Below, one piece after another: positions 6,260-7,251 of a DNA stretch of 7,251 nucleotides. The translations under genes and the position numbers were made by a program. Source of the stretch: JASJCL01 sp050291585 (GTDB lineage: Bacteria > Desulfobacterota > Desulfobacteria > Desulfobacterales > Desulfosarcinaceae); assembly GCA_050291585.1 (NCBI GenBank), contig JBNKKA010000206.1, forward strand, positions 1 to 7,251. Reading direction: 5' to 3'. Numbering within the stretch: the first letter of the stretch is position 1; each line of letters starts with the position of its first letter. The notes under the pieces are model-generated. The model searched no databases. It was not told the DNA's origin and saw only the letters and a program-made list of their open reading frames with translations.

Positions 6260-6598
6260 ATGAAGAAGGTTGAAGCCATCATCAAACCGTTCAAGCTCGA
6301 CGATGTCAAGGAGGCCCTCAACGAGATCGGCATCCAGGGCATGACCATCTCGGAAGTAAAGGGATATGGTCGCCAGAAGGGGCACAAGGAGATCTACCGC
6401 GGCGCCGAGTATGTGGTGGACTTCATTCCCAAAATCAAGATCGAGATCATCGTCCAGGACGACTGGGTCGACAAGGTGACCACCGCCATCCGCGATGCGG
6501 CCAACACGGGCAAGCTGGGCGACGGTAAGATCTTTGTTCTGGAAGTCGGCGAGGTGATTCGCGTGCGGACAGGTGAGACCGGTAAGGACGCAATTTAG
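6260..6598 (+). CDS. glnB: PII signal protein GlnB
   Basis: Complete 112-residue PII protein, exactly the family length. It binds ATP/ADP and 2-oxoglutarate as a trimer and signals nitrogen status to glutamine synthetase control and other targets. It starts MKKVEAIIKPFKLDDVKEAL, typical of the family. Gln39, Lys58 and Lys90 are in place, the T-loop reads YRGAEY with Tyr51 at bases 6410-6412, the B-loop is TGKLGDGKIF, and Arg101 and Arg103 are present in the C-loop. The start is fixed by AGGAGG at 6248-6253, six bases before ATG. An in-frame ATG at 6197 would add 21 unrelated residues and run through the inverted repeats, so it is rejected. glnA follows after 83 bp, the conserved glnB-glnA pairing that supports the name. 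GlnD encoded at 2161-4791 should modify Tyr51. Confidence 0.97.
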   Translation: MKKVEAIIKPFKLDDVKEALNEIGIQGMTISEVKGYGRQKGHKEIYRGAEYVVDFIPKIKIEIIVQDDWVDKVTTAIRDAANTGKLGDGKIFVLEVGEVIRVRTGETGKDAI

Positions 6599-6609
6599 AG
6601 ATAGTAATT

Positions 6610-6643
6610 GTTAAAAAACTGATCTTGAGTGTTTTGGCTTAAC
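6610..6643 (+). other. Imperfect AT-rich hairpin between glnB and glnA
   Basis: GTTAA (6610-6614) pairs with TTAAC (6639-6643), and AAAAC (6615-6619) pairs with GTTTT (6631-6635), leaving a GGC bulge and an 11-base loop. The stem is AT-rich and weak. T-rich sequence follows at 6649-6657, so a leaky terminator adjusting the glnB:glnA ratio is conceivable but poorly supported. Confidence 0.25.
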
Positions 6644-6681
6644 GAAGGTTTTCTTTTATCCATCAACAGAGGAGAAAAGGT

Positions 6682-7251
6682 ATGACACCCAGTGATGTTC
6701 TCAAAATGACCAAAGAGGAAGGCGTCAAAATTGTCGATATCCGCTTCATGGATTTCCCCGGGGTGTGGCAGCACTTTAGCGTACCCATCAGCGAGTTGAA
6801 CGAGGGCAGCTTCGAGGACGGCTATGGCTTCGATGGTTCCAGTATCCGCGGCTGGCAACCCATCAACGCCAGCGACATGCTGGTGATCCCCGATCCCACC
6901 ACGGCCAAGATAGACCCCTTCTTCGAGGCCAAGACCCTGGTCCTGGTGGGCAATATCGTTGACCCGCTGACCCGTGAATCTTATTCTCGTGACCCGCGCT
7001 ATATCGCCCAGAAAGCGGAGAATTACCTCAAGAGCACCGGCATCGGTGACACCGCTTTCATCGGCCCCGAGGCGGAGTTCTTCATCTTCGACAGCATCCG
7101 CTTCGAGTCTTCGCGCAACATGTCCTTCTACGAGATCGACAGCGTTGAGGGCAATTGGAACACCGGGCGTGAAGAAGAGCCCAACCTGGGCTACAAACCA
7201 CGCCACAAAGAGGGCTATTTCCCCGTACCACCCATGGACAAGTTCCAGGAC
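6682..7251 (+). CDS. glnA: Glutamine synthetase type I (3' part missing)
   Basis: Catalyses ATP-dependent formation of glutamine from glutamate and ammonium; a cytoplasmic dodecamer in this family. The window holds the first 190 codons of about 470, and the frame is still open at the last base. Visible signatures are the N-terminal FDGSSIRGW (50-58), whose Asp51 corresponds to the ammonium-site aspartate Asp50 of the E. coli enzyme; the metal-ligand stretch GPEAEFFIFD (128-137) with Glu130 and Glu132; and GYFPVPPMD (178-186). The start is supported by GAGGAG at 6669-6674, seven bases before ATG. The adenylylation tyrosine lies beyond the window, so control by GlnE cannot be judged. It probably shares a transcript with glnB. 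Confidence 0.97.
   Translation, partial: MTPSDVLKMTKEEGVKIVDIRFMDFPGVWQHFSVPISELNEGSFEDGYGFDGSSIRGWQPINASDMLVIPDPTTAKIDPFFEAKTLVLVGNIVDPLTRESYSRDPRYIAQKAENYLKSTGIGDTAFIGPEAEFFIFDSIRFESSRNMSFYEIDSVEGNWNTGREEEPNLGYKPRHKEGYFPVPPMDKFQD

Noticed and set aside
6595..7206. Minus-strand open frame of 203 codons opposite glnA
   Set aside because: It is opposite the highly conserved glutamine synthetase start; the product resembles no family I know.
1..7251. CRISPR arrays, tRNA or rRNA genes, insertion sequences, phage genes
   Set aside because: No regularly spaced repeats, RNA gene signatures, transposase or integrase motifs were seen; the window is nearly filled by six housekeeping nitrogen genes.

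Overview
The window is a compact cluster for nitrogen sensing and ammonium uptake, with every gene on the + strand. The order is 3' end of a PII gene (glnK, cut by the window start), amtB-type ammonium channel, glnD (PII uridylyltransferase/uridylyl-removing enzyme), second ammonium channel (amt), complete PII gene (glnB), and 5' part of glutamine synthetase (glnA, cut by the window end). The presence of glnD and of Tyr51-type PII proteins points to Proteobacteria in the broad sense. GC-rich coding sequence, AT-rich intergenic DNA and the style of the GlnD and PII proteins suggest a deltaproteobacterium (Desulfobacterota), but the phylum is inference by eye and not proven.

Layout: positions 1-1794 form a glnK-amtB unit, with an 87-bp gap holding a GC-rich hairpin. 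It ends in a strong rho-independent terminator (1881-1918), preceded by a second small hairpin. The 366-bp gap before glnD (1795-2160) also holds a perfect 16-bp AT-rich inverted repeat and a good -10 box (TATAAT). Together these suggest that glnD starts a new transcript. glnD and amt are 39-42 bp apart and probably co-transcribed. Between amt and glnB lie 121 bp with a hairpin, a -10-like box inside a palindrome, a 7-bp inverted repeat and a 12-bp palindrome just before the ribosome binding site. glnB and glnA are 83 bp apart and probably form one unit.

How the genes work together, from family knowledge: GlnD reads glutamine through its two ACT domains and uridylylates or deuridylylates Tyr51 of the PII proteins. 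Unmodified GlnK-type PII blocks its partner ammonium channel. GlnB-type PII passes the signal to glutamine synthetase control, and GlnA assimilates the ammonium. The cluster therefore holds two PII-Amt pairs on either side of the enzyme that modifies PII, plus the assimilating enzyme. Protein functions are ordinary and well supported. The less ordinary parts are the two-sided arrangement, the divergence between the two channels, an altered residue near the HD site of GlnD, and several inverted repeats in the gaps.
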